This document shows positions 10,632 to 20,999 of a DNA stretch of 64,000 nt, piece after piece. The stretch is taken from contig NZ_CAJXKQ010000002.1 in NCBI RefSeq assembly GCF_913055835.1, forward strand, positions 163,150 to 227,149, read 5' to 3'. Both the position numbers and the translations under genes were made by a program. Within the stretch, counting starts at the first letter, position 1. Every line of letters starts with the position of its first letter. Below the pieces are notes generated by a model that ran no database searches, was not told the origin of the DNA, and saw only the letters and a list, made by a program, of their open reading frames with translations. Source of the stretch: an uncultured Marinobacter sp. Its GTDB lineage: Bacteria; Pseudomonadota; Gammaproteobacteria; Pseudomonadales; Oleiphilaceae.

Positions 10632-10680
10632 CTGGTTTGATGGCATCCACAAGAATGAAAACCGAAACGGAGCAATTGCC

Positions 10681-12504
10681 ATGAGCCCTCGCGCCAGACA
10701 CCTGAAACTCTCAGCTTGTATCGCCTCAGCCCTGATTACAGCCGGTTGTGCCTCCGGCCCGGGCAAACCCGCAGTTGTGGCCGGGCCACCCTCAGCCAAT
10801 GATACCAATGTCTTTTGCGAAGCGGCGTCAGCCGAAATGACGATTCCGGTCGGTTCCGCATTCCCGGACGGGACGCTCGTCCGGGATTTCTACACGGGAA
10901 ACACTGCCCGGGTTATCGATGGTGAGGTAACCATGGCGCCGGGTGCCAACGCCGAGGGGTTGGTGTTACTGGAATCAGTCGACGCCAAGGCGCGCCAGTT
11001 TAGCTGGGGCGGTGCGACCGTCTATTTCGCCGTGACAGACCGGTTTGCCAATGGCACGACCGGCAACGACCAGAATTATGGACGCCAACCAGACGGAAAG
11101 GATGAAATCGGCACCTTCCATGGCGGTGATTTTGTAGGCCTGACCCAGAAACTGGATTACCTGTCGGAACTGGGGGTCAGCGCCCTCTGGATCACGCCTC
11201 CGTTCGAACAGATGCACGGCTGGGTAGGCGGTGGTGACCGGGGCGATTTCCAGCACTACGGGTACCATGGCTATTACGCCCTGGACTTCACGGTCCCGGA
11301 TGCCAACTTTGGTACCCGGGAAGAATTCCGGACTCTCGTCCAGGAAGCCCATAAACGAGACATCCGGGTGGTCATGGACGTGGTTATGAACCACCCAGGC
11401 TACAGTACCCTGCAGGATATGCAGACCTTTGAATTCGGTTCGCTGTTTGAGGGATTCGAAAAGCATCTGCCCGAGCGCTGGGGCGACTGGCAACCGGAAT
11501 CCTGGGAAAACTTCCACGCCTACCATGCCCTCATTGATTACGATCATCCGGATTGGCGCAACTGGTGGGGCAAAGACTGGGTCCGGGCCGGTATTGCCGA
11601 CTACGACACGCCGCCTAACGCCTCCGTGGATGCCCAGCGCGGCTCTCTCGCGTTTCTGCCAGATTTCAAGACAGAGGCCGAAAAGCCCGTGGATCTGCCG
11701 GTGTTCCTGCGGAATAAAGCCAGCTCAAGAAGCCAGCAACTGGACGATGCCACCGTTCGGGATTACCTGATCACCTGGCTGACCGACTGGGTCCGGGAAT
11801 TCGGAGTGGACGGCTTCCGGGTGGATACCGCCAAGCATGTGGAACCGGAGGCCTGGCTCGCGCTCAAACAGGAGGCCCAGGCAGCCCTGGATGAGTACCG
11901 CAGCCGCAATCCCGACGCCGACCTGCCAGCCGAGGAGTTCTGGATGGTTGCCGAGGTATTCCCCCATTCGGTTCGCAAGACCGCCTATTTCGATGCCGGC
12001 TTCGATGCGGTGATCAACTTCGACCTGCAGGAGGAGGCCCGTGCCGGCGCGCAATGTCTGCCCGCCATGGAGCCCATCTATAGTGATTACGCCAGCAAAC
12101 TGCATGGCGAAGAAAACTTCAATGTGATGAGCTATATCTCCTCCCACGACACCAAACTGTTCAGCCAGATCGCCGGCAATGATCCCTCGCTACAGAAGCG
12201 GGCCGCAGCGGCTCTCATGCTTACGCCTGGCGCAGTTCAGGTGTTCTATGGTGATGAGTCCGGCCGGGCGTTCGGGCCAACCGGATCGGATCCGCATCAG
12301 GGCACCCGCTCGGACATGAACTGGAATGCCATTGAGAATGGCGAGGTGTCCGGTATCCTTGCGCACTGGCAGAAGCTGGGGCAGTTCCGTGAGCGTCATC
12401 CCGTGATTGGCGCAGGCGAGCACCGGTTGATCAGCCAGCAACCCTATGTTTTCTCAAGAACCAACGGCGATGACCGGGTGGTGATTGCGTTCGGAAGAAA
12501 GTGA
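10681..12504 (+). CDS. MalS-like alpha-amylase lipoprotein, GH13
   Basis: A 607-residue GH13 enzyme with a lipoprotein signal: ITAGC places the lipidated cysteine at residue 23, followed by Ala, so outer-membrane anchoring is expected. The catalytic barrel starts near residue 115 (TVYFAVTDRFANG). D382 in GFRVDTAKHVE is the nucleophile, E425 in VAEVFPH the acid/base, and D490 in SSHDTKLF the third acid. The layout matches the periplasmic amylase MalS of E. coli, which trims long maltodextrins before uptake, but here it is membrane-anchored. Divergent from malE; the aldo/keto reductase gene starts 7 nt after its stop. Confidence 0.88.
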   Translation: MSPRARHLKLSACIASALITAGCASGPGKPAVVAGPPSANDTNVFCEAASAEMTIPVGSAFPDGTLVRDFYTGNTARVIDGEVTMAPGANAEGLVLLESVDAKARQFSWGGATVYFAVTDRFANGTTGNDQNYGRQPDGKDEIGTFHGGDFVGLTQKLDYLSELGVSALWITPPFEQMHGWVGGGDRGDFQHYGYHGYYALDFTVPDANFGTREEFRTLVQEAHKRDIRVVMDVVMNHPGYSTLQDMQTFEFGSLFEGFEKHLPERWGDWQPESWENFHAYHALIDYDHPDWRNWWGKDWVRAGIADYDTPPNASVDAQRGSLAFLPDFKTEAEKPVDLPVFLRNKASSRSQQLDDATVRDYLITWLTDWVREFGVDGFRVDTAKHVEPEAWLALKQEAQAALDEYRSRNPDADLPAEEFWMVAEVFPHSVRKTAYFDAGFDAVINFDLQEEARAGAQCLPAMEPIYSDYASKLHGEENFNVMSYISSHDTKLFSQIAGNDPSLQKRAAAALMLTPGAVQVFYGDESGRAFGPTGSDPHQGTRSDMNWNAIENGEVSGILAHWQKLGQFRERHPVIGAGEHRLISQQPYVFSRTNGDDRVVIAFGRK

Positions 12505-12511
12505 CCTGACC

Positions 12512-13390
12512 ATGAGTTATTCGAGATTTCTGGAAGACACTCCTCTTGTTCTTGGCATGATGCGTCTGCTCGACCATGCCGATCTCTGCCAGCCGGCACG
12601 GCTGGCAGACTGGATCCAGGGAAGGCTGGATGAAGGACTGACTGTCTTCGATCATGCCGACATCTACGGAGATGGCGAGTGCGAGCGTGTTTTTGGGGAG
12701 GCACTGGCGACCTCACCGGAATTGCGTCAGAAAGTGCAGGTTATCTCCAAGGCCGGAATTGTGCCGGCCCATCAGGACCCCAGCCAGTGGACCACCAAAC
12801 ACTATCGGGCTGAAGCAGACTATTTTTCCGGGGCTATCGACAGGTCGCTCAGCCGGCTCCGGGTTGAGCAGATTCACACGTTCCTTATTCACCGGCCAGA
12901 CCCGCTGATGGAGGCGGAGTCGCTGGCGAGAACCCTGGAACAGGCCGTCAGCGCCGGCAAGATTCGGCACATCGGAGTGTCCAATTTCCTGCCGGAGCAG
13001 TGGCGCTGGCTTCAGAAAAATACCCGCCTGCCCCTGGTTTGTAATCAGAGCGAGCTGTCACTCAGTAATGCAGAACCGTTGTTCGATGGCACCTATGAGG
13101 CCCATCTGAACGATGGACTGCGCTGGCTCGCCTGGTCACCGCTCGCCGGTGGCGCCCTACCCGGTTCAGTTCCTGAGAGCCTGCTGCAAGCCGCAAGGGA
13201 AGAAACCGGGCTGTGCGAGACCGGACTGGCCATCGCCTGGCTGCGTCAGCTTCCGGGTGCCCCTATCCCGGTTCTTGGCTCCATGCGCGAGGCCAGAATT
13301 GAGGCTGCGCTCAAGGGCACCCGCACGGCTCTGCCCAGACCTCTCTGGTACGCAATACTTGAAGCAATGCGGCAAACTGCGGTGCCCTGA
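12512..13390 (+). CDS. Aldo/keto reductase, YdhF-like
   Basis: A 292-residue NAD(P)H-dependent oxidoreductase of the aldo/keto reductase superfamily. Motifs seen are the Asp-Tyr pair in FDHADIYGDGECE, the IHRPDPLM segment, and GVSNFLPEQW, closest to my memory of E. coli YdhF. ATG at 12512 is the first good start after the amylase stop. The 7-nt spacing suggests co-transcription with the amylase gene. The natural substrate is unknown; the context suggests, without proof, a sugar-derived carbonyl. No terminator is visible after it. Confidence 0.88.
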   Translation: MSYSRFLEDTPLVLGMMRLLDHADLCQPARLADWIQGRLDEGLTVFDHADIYGDGECERVFGEALATSPELRQKVQVISKAGIVPAHQDPSQWTTKHYRAEADYFSGAIDRSLSRLRVEQIHTFLIHRPDPLMEAESLARTLEQAVSAGKIRHIGVSNFLPEQWRWLQKNTRLPLVCNQSELSLSNAEPLFDGTYEAHLNDGLRWLAWSPLAGGALPGSVPESLLQAAREETGLCETGLAIAWLRQLPGAPIPVLGSMREARIEAALKGTRTALPRPLWYAILEAMRQTAVP

Positions 13391-13566
13391 GGGGCATCGC
13401 AAAGTTGATATAAGTCACTGATCTACAATTTGTTACCCAAAATTCCACTTTAGTCCCATTGTTGGCTCCATAATCAGCGCTGACACTAGCTCTGCTTAAC
13501 AAATAATCAAAAAAAGATTCGCAGCCCTCTCCACCAGTGGCGCTGCAATTCTGGAGGCCAACCTGA

Positions 13567-14817
13567 ATGAATCTCAGAAAAGTACTCTTTTCTGCTTGCC
13601 TGCTTTTGCTGGCGAGCACTACTGTCTATGCCGAAACCCTGAAAATCGGCCTGAACTATCCGCAAACCGGTCGCTACAAGGATCAGGGCCTGCAACAGCG
13701 CCTGGGCGCCTTCCTGGCCGTTGACGAAATCAACAAGGCCGGCGGTGTCATGGGCCGCCAACTGGAACTGGTGATCAGAAATACCCGCGGTGAACCTGCC
13801 CAGGGCGCAAAGAACACCGCAGAGCTCATTGACCGTGAAGGCGTCCAGATGGTGTTCGGCGGCGTCTCCAGTGCCGTTGCCATTGCCTCTGGCAAAGCCG
13901 CCCGGGATCGCGACCGGATTTACTTCGGCACACTCACCTATTCGAACGCCACCACCGGCGCCGAAGGTCATTCCCACATGTTCCGGGAGCCCTACAATGC
14001 CTGGATGACGGCCAAGGCGTTGAGCCAATATCTCACCACCAATCACGCCGACGACGAATACTTCTACATCACCGCTGACTACACCTGGGGCTGGTCTGTG
14101 GAAGAGTCCGTACGCAAGTTTTCGGGAACCGAGGACACCCAGCGCCACCAGGGCGTGAAAACGCCTTTCCCCCGAGCACTGATTACCGACTTCCGTGAAG
14201 CGCTGGAGCAGGCGGAAGCGAGCGATGCCAAAGTCCTGATGATGGTTCTTTTCGGTGACGACATGGTTCGAGCCCTGAATGTTGCCTACGAAATGGGCCT
14301 CACCAAGAAAATGCAGATCGTTGTGCCCAACCTCACCCTCGGCATGGCACGCCAGGTAGGCCCCACCATTATGGAAGGCGTTATCGGCGGTTCGCCCTGG
14401 GTATGGAACGCTCCCTACGAGCTGAACTATCCGAGAGGCAAGGAATTTGTAGAGGCCTTCTCAGCGCGATATGAAATGCGACCATCCACCGCTGCGGCCT
14501 CTGCCTACAGCATTGTTTACCAATACAAGGATGCTGTGGAGCGTACCGGCACCACCAACACCGCCCGCCTCATCCAGGCGCTGGAGGGACACAGATACAC
14601 GTTCCTGAAGGACGAACAGTACTGGCGGGAATTCGATCACCAGAATGTTCAGACGGTGTACGTGGTCAAGGTGAAACCGCGTAACACCATCATCGCCGAC
14701 GAATACGGTTCCGATTATTTCAGCATCATCGATTCCATGCCCGGCGACCAGGCAGCCCAGACCCGGGAAGAATGGGAAGAGCGGCGCCGGGAGGCTGGCA
14801 AGCCTCTCCGGCTCTGA
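13567..14817 (+). CDS. Periplasmic type-1 ligand-binding protein (branched-chain amino acid/urea ABC-like), orphan
   Basis: A 416-residue protein with a cleavable signal (LLLLASTTVYA, mature from about residue 23) and a receptor ligand-binding fold typical of LivK/UrtA-type proteins (IGLNYPQTGRYKDQG, NTRGEPAQGAKNTAELI). GGAGG lies 9 nt before the ATG. No permease or ATPase gene is adjacent: upstream is an aldo/keto reductase, downstream is the convergent gapN. It may deliver ligand to a distant transporter or to a chemoreceptor or sensor kinase. The 176-bp gap before it (13391-13566) shows no terminator or gene that I can support. Confidence 0.82.
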   Translation: MNLRKVLFSACLLLLASTTVYAETLKIGLNYPQTGRYKDQGLQQRLGAFLAVDEINKAGGVMGRQLELVIRNTRGEPAQGAKNTAELIDREGVQMVFGGVSSAVAIASGKAARDRDRIYFGTLTYSNATTGAEGHSHMFREPYNAWMTAKALSQYLTTNHADDEYFYITADYTWGWSVEESVRKFSGTEDTQRHQGVKTPFPRALITDFREALEQAEASDAKVLMMVLFGDDMVRALNVAYEMGLTKKMQIVVPNLTLGMARQVGPTIMEGVIGGSPWVWNAPYELNYPRGKEFVEAFSARYEMRPSTAAASAYSIVYQYKDAVERTGTTNTARLIQALEGHRYTFLKDEQYWREFDHQNVQTVYVVKVKPRNTIIADEYGSDYFSIIDSMPGDQAAQTREEWEERRREAGKPLRL

Positions 14818-14840
14818 GCTCACACTACAAGATCCGGCGA

Positions 14841-16472
14841 TCAGAACAGGTAATCGGTCGTCAGGATCTTCGATTGTCGTCCACGCACGATACCGGTCAC
14901 CAGGTCCCGATTGCTGTCACTGGACTTGGTGGCCACCGTTGTGCGGATCGAAAACACCCTCAGTGCGTCCGATACTGACAGGGTGCCCTCCGCAGAATCC
15001 TTTCTTCCATTAAACGGCAAGGTATCCGGCCCTCTCTGGCACTGGGCATTCAGGTTAATCCGGCCTACCTGATTGGCAAGCAGATCAATCAACCGCCCCA
15101 CCGTGTCGGAATCCGTGCCAAAAATACTGAGCTGCTGGCCGTAGCTGGAATCCCGGACATGGTCGATTACTTCCTGTTCATCCGAGAAAGCAACAACAGG
15201 AATGACCGGGCCGAACTGCTCCTCATGGTAGATGCGCATTTCAGCGGTGACCGGGTATAGCACGGCAGGGTGAAAATACGTGCCGTTGACTTCGCCGCCA
15301 CCGGGATTGACCACCGATGCGCCTTTGGCAATGGCATCATCCACCAGCTCCCTGAGGAATCCGATTTTGCCCGGCTCGGGCAATGGCGTCAGCGATACGC
15401 CCTGCTCCCAGGGCATTCCCGCAGCCAGTTCATTGACACCTTCCGACAGCTGGCTGACAAACTGATCCGCAAGGGAATCATGGACAAAAAGCAGTTTCAG
15501 GGCGGTACAGCGCTGACCGTTGAAAGACAACGCGCCGGTGACGCACTCGCTGACGGCAAGCTCAAGGTCAGCGTCTGGCAGCACAATGGCCGGATTGTTG
15601 GCGTCAAGGCCCAGCACAGCCTTCAACCGGTGCGGCTTTGGATGCATCTGTTTCAGTGCGGACGCACCCCGGTGAGTGCCAATAAAGGCGAACATGTCCA
15701 CCTTACCGCTTTTCATCAACGGCCCGACGGTGTCCCTGCCCCGCCCGAAGATGATATTGATGACTCCCGGCGGAAACGACTTCCGGAATGCGTCCATCAG
15801 AGGGCCAATCAGGAGCACACCGTATTTGGCGGGTTTGAACACCACGGTATTGCCCATGATCAACGCCGGAATCAGCGTTGTGAAGGTCTCGTTAAGCGGA
15901 TAATTGAACGGCCCCATGCACAGGGCAACGCCCACCGGTAAGCGACGGGTCTGCGCCACAACGCCACCTACGATCTCGAATCTCGATGAACGTCGGTCGA
16001 GCACCTTCAACTCATGGATCGTATCTCTGATGTAGTCACAGGTTCGGTCAAATTCCTTGCAGGCATCTTTCCGGGTCTTGCCGATTTCCCACATCAAAAG
16101 CTCTACCACGGCCTCCCGATGATTTCGCATCTCCGCGAGGAACTGTTCGACGTGTTCGATTCTGTTGGCTACTGACATGCTGGGCCACTCTCCGTTGCCC
16201 TGACCATAGGCCTGCACTGCCGCATCCAGAGCTTCCAGGGCAGCGGTCTCATCCATCAGCGGCGTCCGGCCGATCACCAGAGGCTGAGGTTCGCTCTCGC
16301 CATGCCCGATAATGCAGATAGGGCTGCGAACGTCTGCGTAGGGACCGTCCCAACAGCGGAGTTCGCCCCCGACCAGTGTCTCGGCCAATTCCACACCGCC
16401 CCCGCGAAATTTTTCAGGTACGTCGCTGTCTTTTGGGAAAAACGTCGTTTGCATCCAGCGTTTTGACTGCAT
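14841..16472 (-). CDS. gapN: Aldehyde dehydrogenase family, probable NADP-dependent non-phosphorylating glyceraldehyde-3-phosphate dehydrogenase
   Basis: A 543-residue aldehyde dehydrogenase fold protein, likely oxidising glyceraldehyde 3-phosphate to 3-phosphoglycerate with NADPH formation. Seen: the GPFNYPLNETF segment, the catalytic cysteine C322 in SFNGQRCTALK, and EEQFGPVIPVVAF. The usual ELGG general-base motif reads LGLDANNP, so glutamate is not at its standard place. The start at 16472 has GGAG 6 nt upstream; ATG at 16484 overlapping the tpiA stop is an alternative. It is last in an eno-tpiA-gapN operon, which supports the triose-phosphate role. The substrate assignment rests on context and family. 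Confidence 0.78.
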   Translation of the reverse strand: MQSKRWMQTTFFPKDSDVPEKFRGGGVELAETLVGGELRCWDGPYADVRSPICIIGHGESEPQPLVIGRTPLMDETAALEALDAAVQAYGQGNGEWPSMSVANRIEHVEQFLAEMRNHREAVVELLMWEIGKTRKDACKEFDRTCDYIRDTIHELKVLDRRSSRFEIVGGVVAQTRRLPVGVALCMGPFNYPLNETFTTLIPALIMGNTVVFKPAKYGVLLIGPLMDAFRKSFPPGVINIIFGRGRDTVGPLMKSGKVDMFAFIGTHRGASALKQMHPKPHRLKAVLGLDANNPAIVLPDADLELAVSECVTGALSFNGQRCTALKLLFVHDSLADQFVSQLSEGVNELAAGMPWEQGVSLTPLPEPGKIGFLRELVDDAIAKGASVVNPGGGEVNGTYFHPAVLYPVTAEMRIYHEEQFGPVIPVVAFSDEQEVIDHVRDSSYGQQLSIFGTDSDTVGRLIDLLANQVGRINLNAQCQRGPDTLPFNGRKDSAEGTLSVSDALRVFSIRTTVATKSSDSNRDLVTGIVRGRQSKILTTDYLF

Positions 16473-16483
16473 GTCCATCTCCA

Positions 16484-17290
16484 TCAATTGGTTTCGCATT
16501 CGCCGGCCAGAACGCCGGAAGCCTCGGCCAGGGCACCGGCAATCATTCCGAATTCGTCGGCGTGCAGCGAGGCACCGCCAATCAGGCCGCCATCAACGTC
16601 GGCAAGACTGAAAAGCTCGAAGGCGTTAGCCGCCTTGACGCTGCCGCCGTAGATCACGCGAAGATCCTGGCTGATGTCTTCGGATGCCTCAGGTGCGCTC
16701 TTCCCAATGAATTGACGGATCTGCTGATGCACCCGGGAAACCTGCTCTGGCGTGGCCGTTTTGCCTGTGCCAATAGCCCACACCGGCTCATAGGCAATAA
16801 CTCCATTCGCCATGGCGGCAAGGCCAACTTCGTCAATCACCGCCTGAAGCTGCTGTTCAATGATCAGATTGGTGCGTCCAGACTCCCTGTCGTCCAGTGT
16901 TTCGCCAACGCACAATACCGGCGTGAGCCCGGCTCCAAGAACCGACCGGTAACGGGCAGCCACCTCCTGATTGCTTTCGCCAAACAGTAACCGGCGCTCA
17001 GAGTGCCCCACCAGCACATAGCGACACCCCATCTCCTGCAGCATGGTGGCACTGACTTCGCCGGTGTAGGCGCCGGAGACAAATCCAGACGCATTCTGGG
17101 CACCCAACATGATGCCGGTGTAACCCAGCAGATCCCGCACCTGAAACAGATAGGGGTGCGGCGGGCACACGGCCAGATCAATGGACTTCCGGAACATTCT
17201 CAGCCGGGGCAACACACGTACCATCAGGGCCTGGTTTGCCTGAAGGCTGCCGTTCATCTTCCAGTTTCCAATCAGAATGGGTTTTCTCAT
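16484..17290 (-). CDS. tpiA: Triosephosphate isomerase
   Basis: A 268-residue TIM barrel interconverting dihydroxyacetone phosphate and glyceraldehyde 3-phosphate. N-terminal GNWKMNG, the catalytic histidine in VGHSERR, the catalytic glutamate in AYEPVWAIGTGKTA and phosphate-binding YGGSVK and GGLIGGASL are all present. The start at 17290 has GGGAG upstream. It lies 23 nt after eno and directly precedes gapN. Gammaproteobacteria usually carry tpiA beside secG, so this operon copy may be a paralogue tied to glycerol or sugar breakdown. Confidence 0.95.
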   Translation of the reverse strand: MRKPILIGNWKMNGSLQANQALMVRVLPRLRMFRKSIDLAVCPPHPYLFQVRDLLGYTGIMLGAQNASGFVSGAYTGEVSATMLQEMGCRYVLVGHSERRLLFGESNQEVAARYRSVLGAGLTPVLCVGETLDDRESGRTNLIIEQQLQAVIDEVGLAAMANGVIAYEPVWAIGTGKTATPEQVSRVHQQIRQFIGKSAPEASEDISQDLRVIYGGSVKAANAFELFSLADVDGGLIGGASLHADEFGMIAGALAEASGVLAGECETN

Positions 17291-17313
17291 GATGTTTCTC
17301 CCGAAAAGCAGTC

Positions 17314-18633
<1,320 letters not shown>

Positions 18634-18685
18634 TCATTATTGTTTGCGAATTCTATTTTTGGATAACGAACATTAAAACCATCTT

Positions 18686-18705
18686 AATATTCGTAAACGA
18701 ACATC
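18686..18705 (-). promoter_or_regulatory. GlpR-like operator upstream of eno-tpiA-gapN
   Basis: Read toward eno the sequence is GATGTTCGTTTACGAATATT, agreeing at 17 of 20 positions with my recollection of the E. coli GlpR consensus WATGTTCGWTAWCGAACATW. A second half-site, TAACGAACATT, is at 18664-18674. The gap 18616-18778 otherwise holds no gene. The same core appears before glpV, the porin and the second glpV-like gene. Confidence 0.6.
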
Positions 18706-18778
18706 ATCAAGCGAAATAAACCCTTCAATCAGACAAATTTGTTATATGGAAACGAAAGTTGGTTGGTACGCGATGGGT

Positions 18779-20785
18779 TCAGTGGATGCGAAATCGAGCC
18801 ATCAATGATTCAATACTGGTCACCGAATCCTCCAGGCGGTCACAGGTCGTGACCAATTCGTTGATACTCTCAAGGCTTTCAGCCACCGAGGCGCTGATTT
18901 CACTGACCTGCCGCGCCACCGACTGACTGACATTCTCCTGCTCGTCCATGCCGTGACGAATATGCTCGGCGCCCTGATGGATCCGTCCCACTGCCGAACC
19001 AATTCTGCCCGCGCCTTCCGAGACACTGGCCATCAAATCACGCACAGATCCCAGCTGCTCAAAACTGGAGTTCATGGAGCTGACCGATTCAGAGGCTTCC
19101 CGCTGAAGACCTTCCACGAGATCCCGTATGGTGTCGGTGCTCTCGGTGGTCTTCCGGGCCAGCCCGCGAACCTCATCTGCAACCACGGCAAAGCCGCGAC
19201 CGGCATCACCGGCGCGCGCCGATTCAATGGCGGCGTTCAGGGCCAACAGATTGGTTTGATTGGCAATATCATCAATGGCCTCGGTAATCCTGCCGATATC
19301 AAAAGATGCCTGCTCAAGTTGCTTCAGTTTTTTTGCAGTCTGCTCCGCCTGGCGCCCGAGGCTTTCAACACAGTCCATGCCACGCTCGGCTGCAGACAGA
19401 TTGTCTTCAACCTGCCGGTTTACCTCGCCAACGAGGGTATGGGTATCCCGAACCGAACCGGCTACCTCCCTGGCAGACGCCTCCATTTGAGTCATCGCAG
19501 CAGCAATAGAACCGAGCTCATCGGACTGGATTCGTATCCGTTCGTTAAAATCTCTGGCAAACCTGGCGTTACCCGAGGCGATCACGGATATGTCCGACCC
19601 AGCCTGTTGCAGGCTCCCCAGGACCGTTGCCATGGCTTCGGACAACCGGTTGACGGAACGCTTCAGGTCCATAAACTCGCCACACGCCGGAAACTCGAGG
19701 GCTTGAGAATAGTCGCCCCCGGCCATTGCGGCCAGGTGTTCCTGAGTCGCCTGAAGCGGCCGGCTGATCATCCGTCCAAGTCTGATCAAAGTTGCCAGCG
19801 CAATCAGAACCACCAGGGGCAGCAGCCAGTAAACCAGCTGTTCCGAATTCAGCGCGGTATCATCCAGCGCGAACACTGAGGCGCTTGCCCTCTCGGCAAC
19901 GATTTTTCGTGCGTCATCCAGCTCGGATGCCATTGCCGAAAAAGAGCCGTCTACCTTCCTGGCCAAGAGCTCCAGTTCCAGCCGGTTCTGGCGATAGTCT
20001 GAGTACTGGCTGATGATTCCAGCGTCATCGTTCACCGCGGCAAGAAACCTTTCAACCAAAGATGGCATGCCCTCCAGGCGAGGTACCTCGTTCACCAGGG
20101 CCGAAATGTCCTGCTCAAACGTGCTGGTATTGAACCGAAGGTTCTCGACGATGGTGTTGAGTTCACTCGCGTTCTCAGTGCTCACCATCTGCATGATCAG
20201 CAACTCGATGTTTGTCAGGTTTTCCATTACCGTCGTGAACAGGTCACGAATATAGATATCCTGTCCCGCCGGCTCTGTACCCTCCCTGACCAGGGTTCTT
20301 TTCATCTCCCCGTTGTTGGCGAGGAAATCACTCAGCCCGGAATTCACCGAATCCGACACCGAGAGCAGGTGTCCTTTCAGAGCCAGGATCGCCTTGACGG
20401 ATCTCTGCAACTCAGCCAGCCGGGCGTTCGCGGACTCGTTTACCGCGGCCAGCTCCGGGAACATGGCCGTGCTGTCGGACGCAACGAAGGCATCCAGGCT
20501 ACCGCCAAGTTTGTTGAGTGCCTTGGAAAGTCTGGCAGACTGGGAACTCAGAACTTTCTGATCGCCTGCAGCCACCACTTCCACGGAGTATCTTGCGGTT
20601 TCTGATCGATGGGCTTCCATTTCCTGAATCAATCCACTGAGCGGAAATACATCCGACGTCAGCCTGTCCGTTGCGCCAGAGAACGAGGACATGATGCTGA
20701 TGTTGAATGCTCCCCAGCAAACAATAATGACGCAAAGCAGGCCGAAACCCGCGTACAAACGATGAATTACGGAGATTCTGTTCAT
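18779..20785 (-). CDS. Methyl-accepting chemotaxis protein, transmembrane
   Basis: A 668-residue chemoreceptor. TM1 is at about residues 8-31 ([16 protein letters not shown]), then a helical periplasmic domain of about 280 residues, TM2 at about 315-337 ([19 protein letters not shown]), HAMP and the signalling domain ([22 protein letters not shown]). The start at 20785 has AAGGGTG upstream. There is no C-terminal pentapeptide. It sits between the eno operon and glpV, so it may sense glycerol or a binding protein of that system; this is inference from position. The 214-bp gap 20786-20999 shows no gene. Confidence 0.93.
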   Translation of the reverse strand: MNRISVIHRLYAGFGLLCVIIVCWGAFNISIMSSFSGATDRLTSDVFPLSGLIQEMEAHRSETARYSVEVVAAGDQKVLSSQSARLSKALNKLGGSLDAFVASDSTAMFPELAAVNESANARLAELQRSVKAILALKGHLLSVSDSVNSGLSDFLANNGEMKRTLVREGTEPAGQDIYIRDLFTTVMENLTNIELLIMQMVSTENASELNTIVENLRFNTSTFEQDISALVNEVPRLEGMPSLVERFLAAVNDDAGIISQYSDYRQNRLELELLARKVDGSFSAMASELDDARKIVAERASASVFALDDTALNSEQLVYWLLPLVVLIALATLIRLGRMISRPLQATQEHLAAMAGGDYSQALEFPACGEFMDLKRSVNRLSEAMATVLGSLQQAGSDISVIASGNARFARDFNERIRIQSDELGSIAAAMTQMEASAREVAGSVRDTHTLVGEVNRQVEDNLSAAERGMDCVESLGRQAEQTAKKLKQLEQASFDIGRITEAIDDIANQTNLLALNAAIESARAGDAGRGFAVVADEVRGLARKTTESTDTIRDLVEGLQREASESVSSMNSSFEQLGSVRDLMASVSEGAGRIGSAVGRIHQGAEHIRHGMDEQENVSQSVARQVSEISASVAESLESINELVTTCDRLEDSVTSIESLMARFRIH

Positions 20786-20999
20786 TGGACACACCCTTCC
20801 CGCCATGTTCTTGCAAAGACGGGCTAAACGGCAGAAAAAGGGCCGGCAGGGTTGACCCCGGGAGGGGCTACCTTGAAATGCTTGAAAGGGGGGGAACTAT
20901 AAGCAACCGGCCAAAACCCACCGTGACAACGGTGCTCTGCCTGCCGCAACCAAAGGGTCCTGTTGCGACAGGCATTGCTCTTCAGGGAATCAGTTCGCC

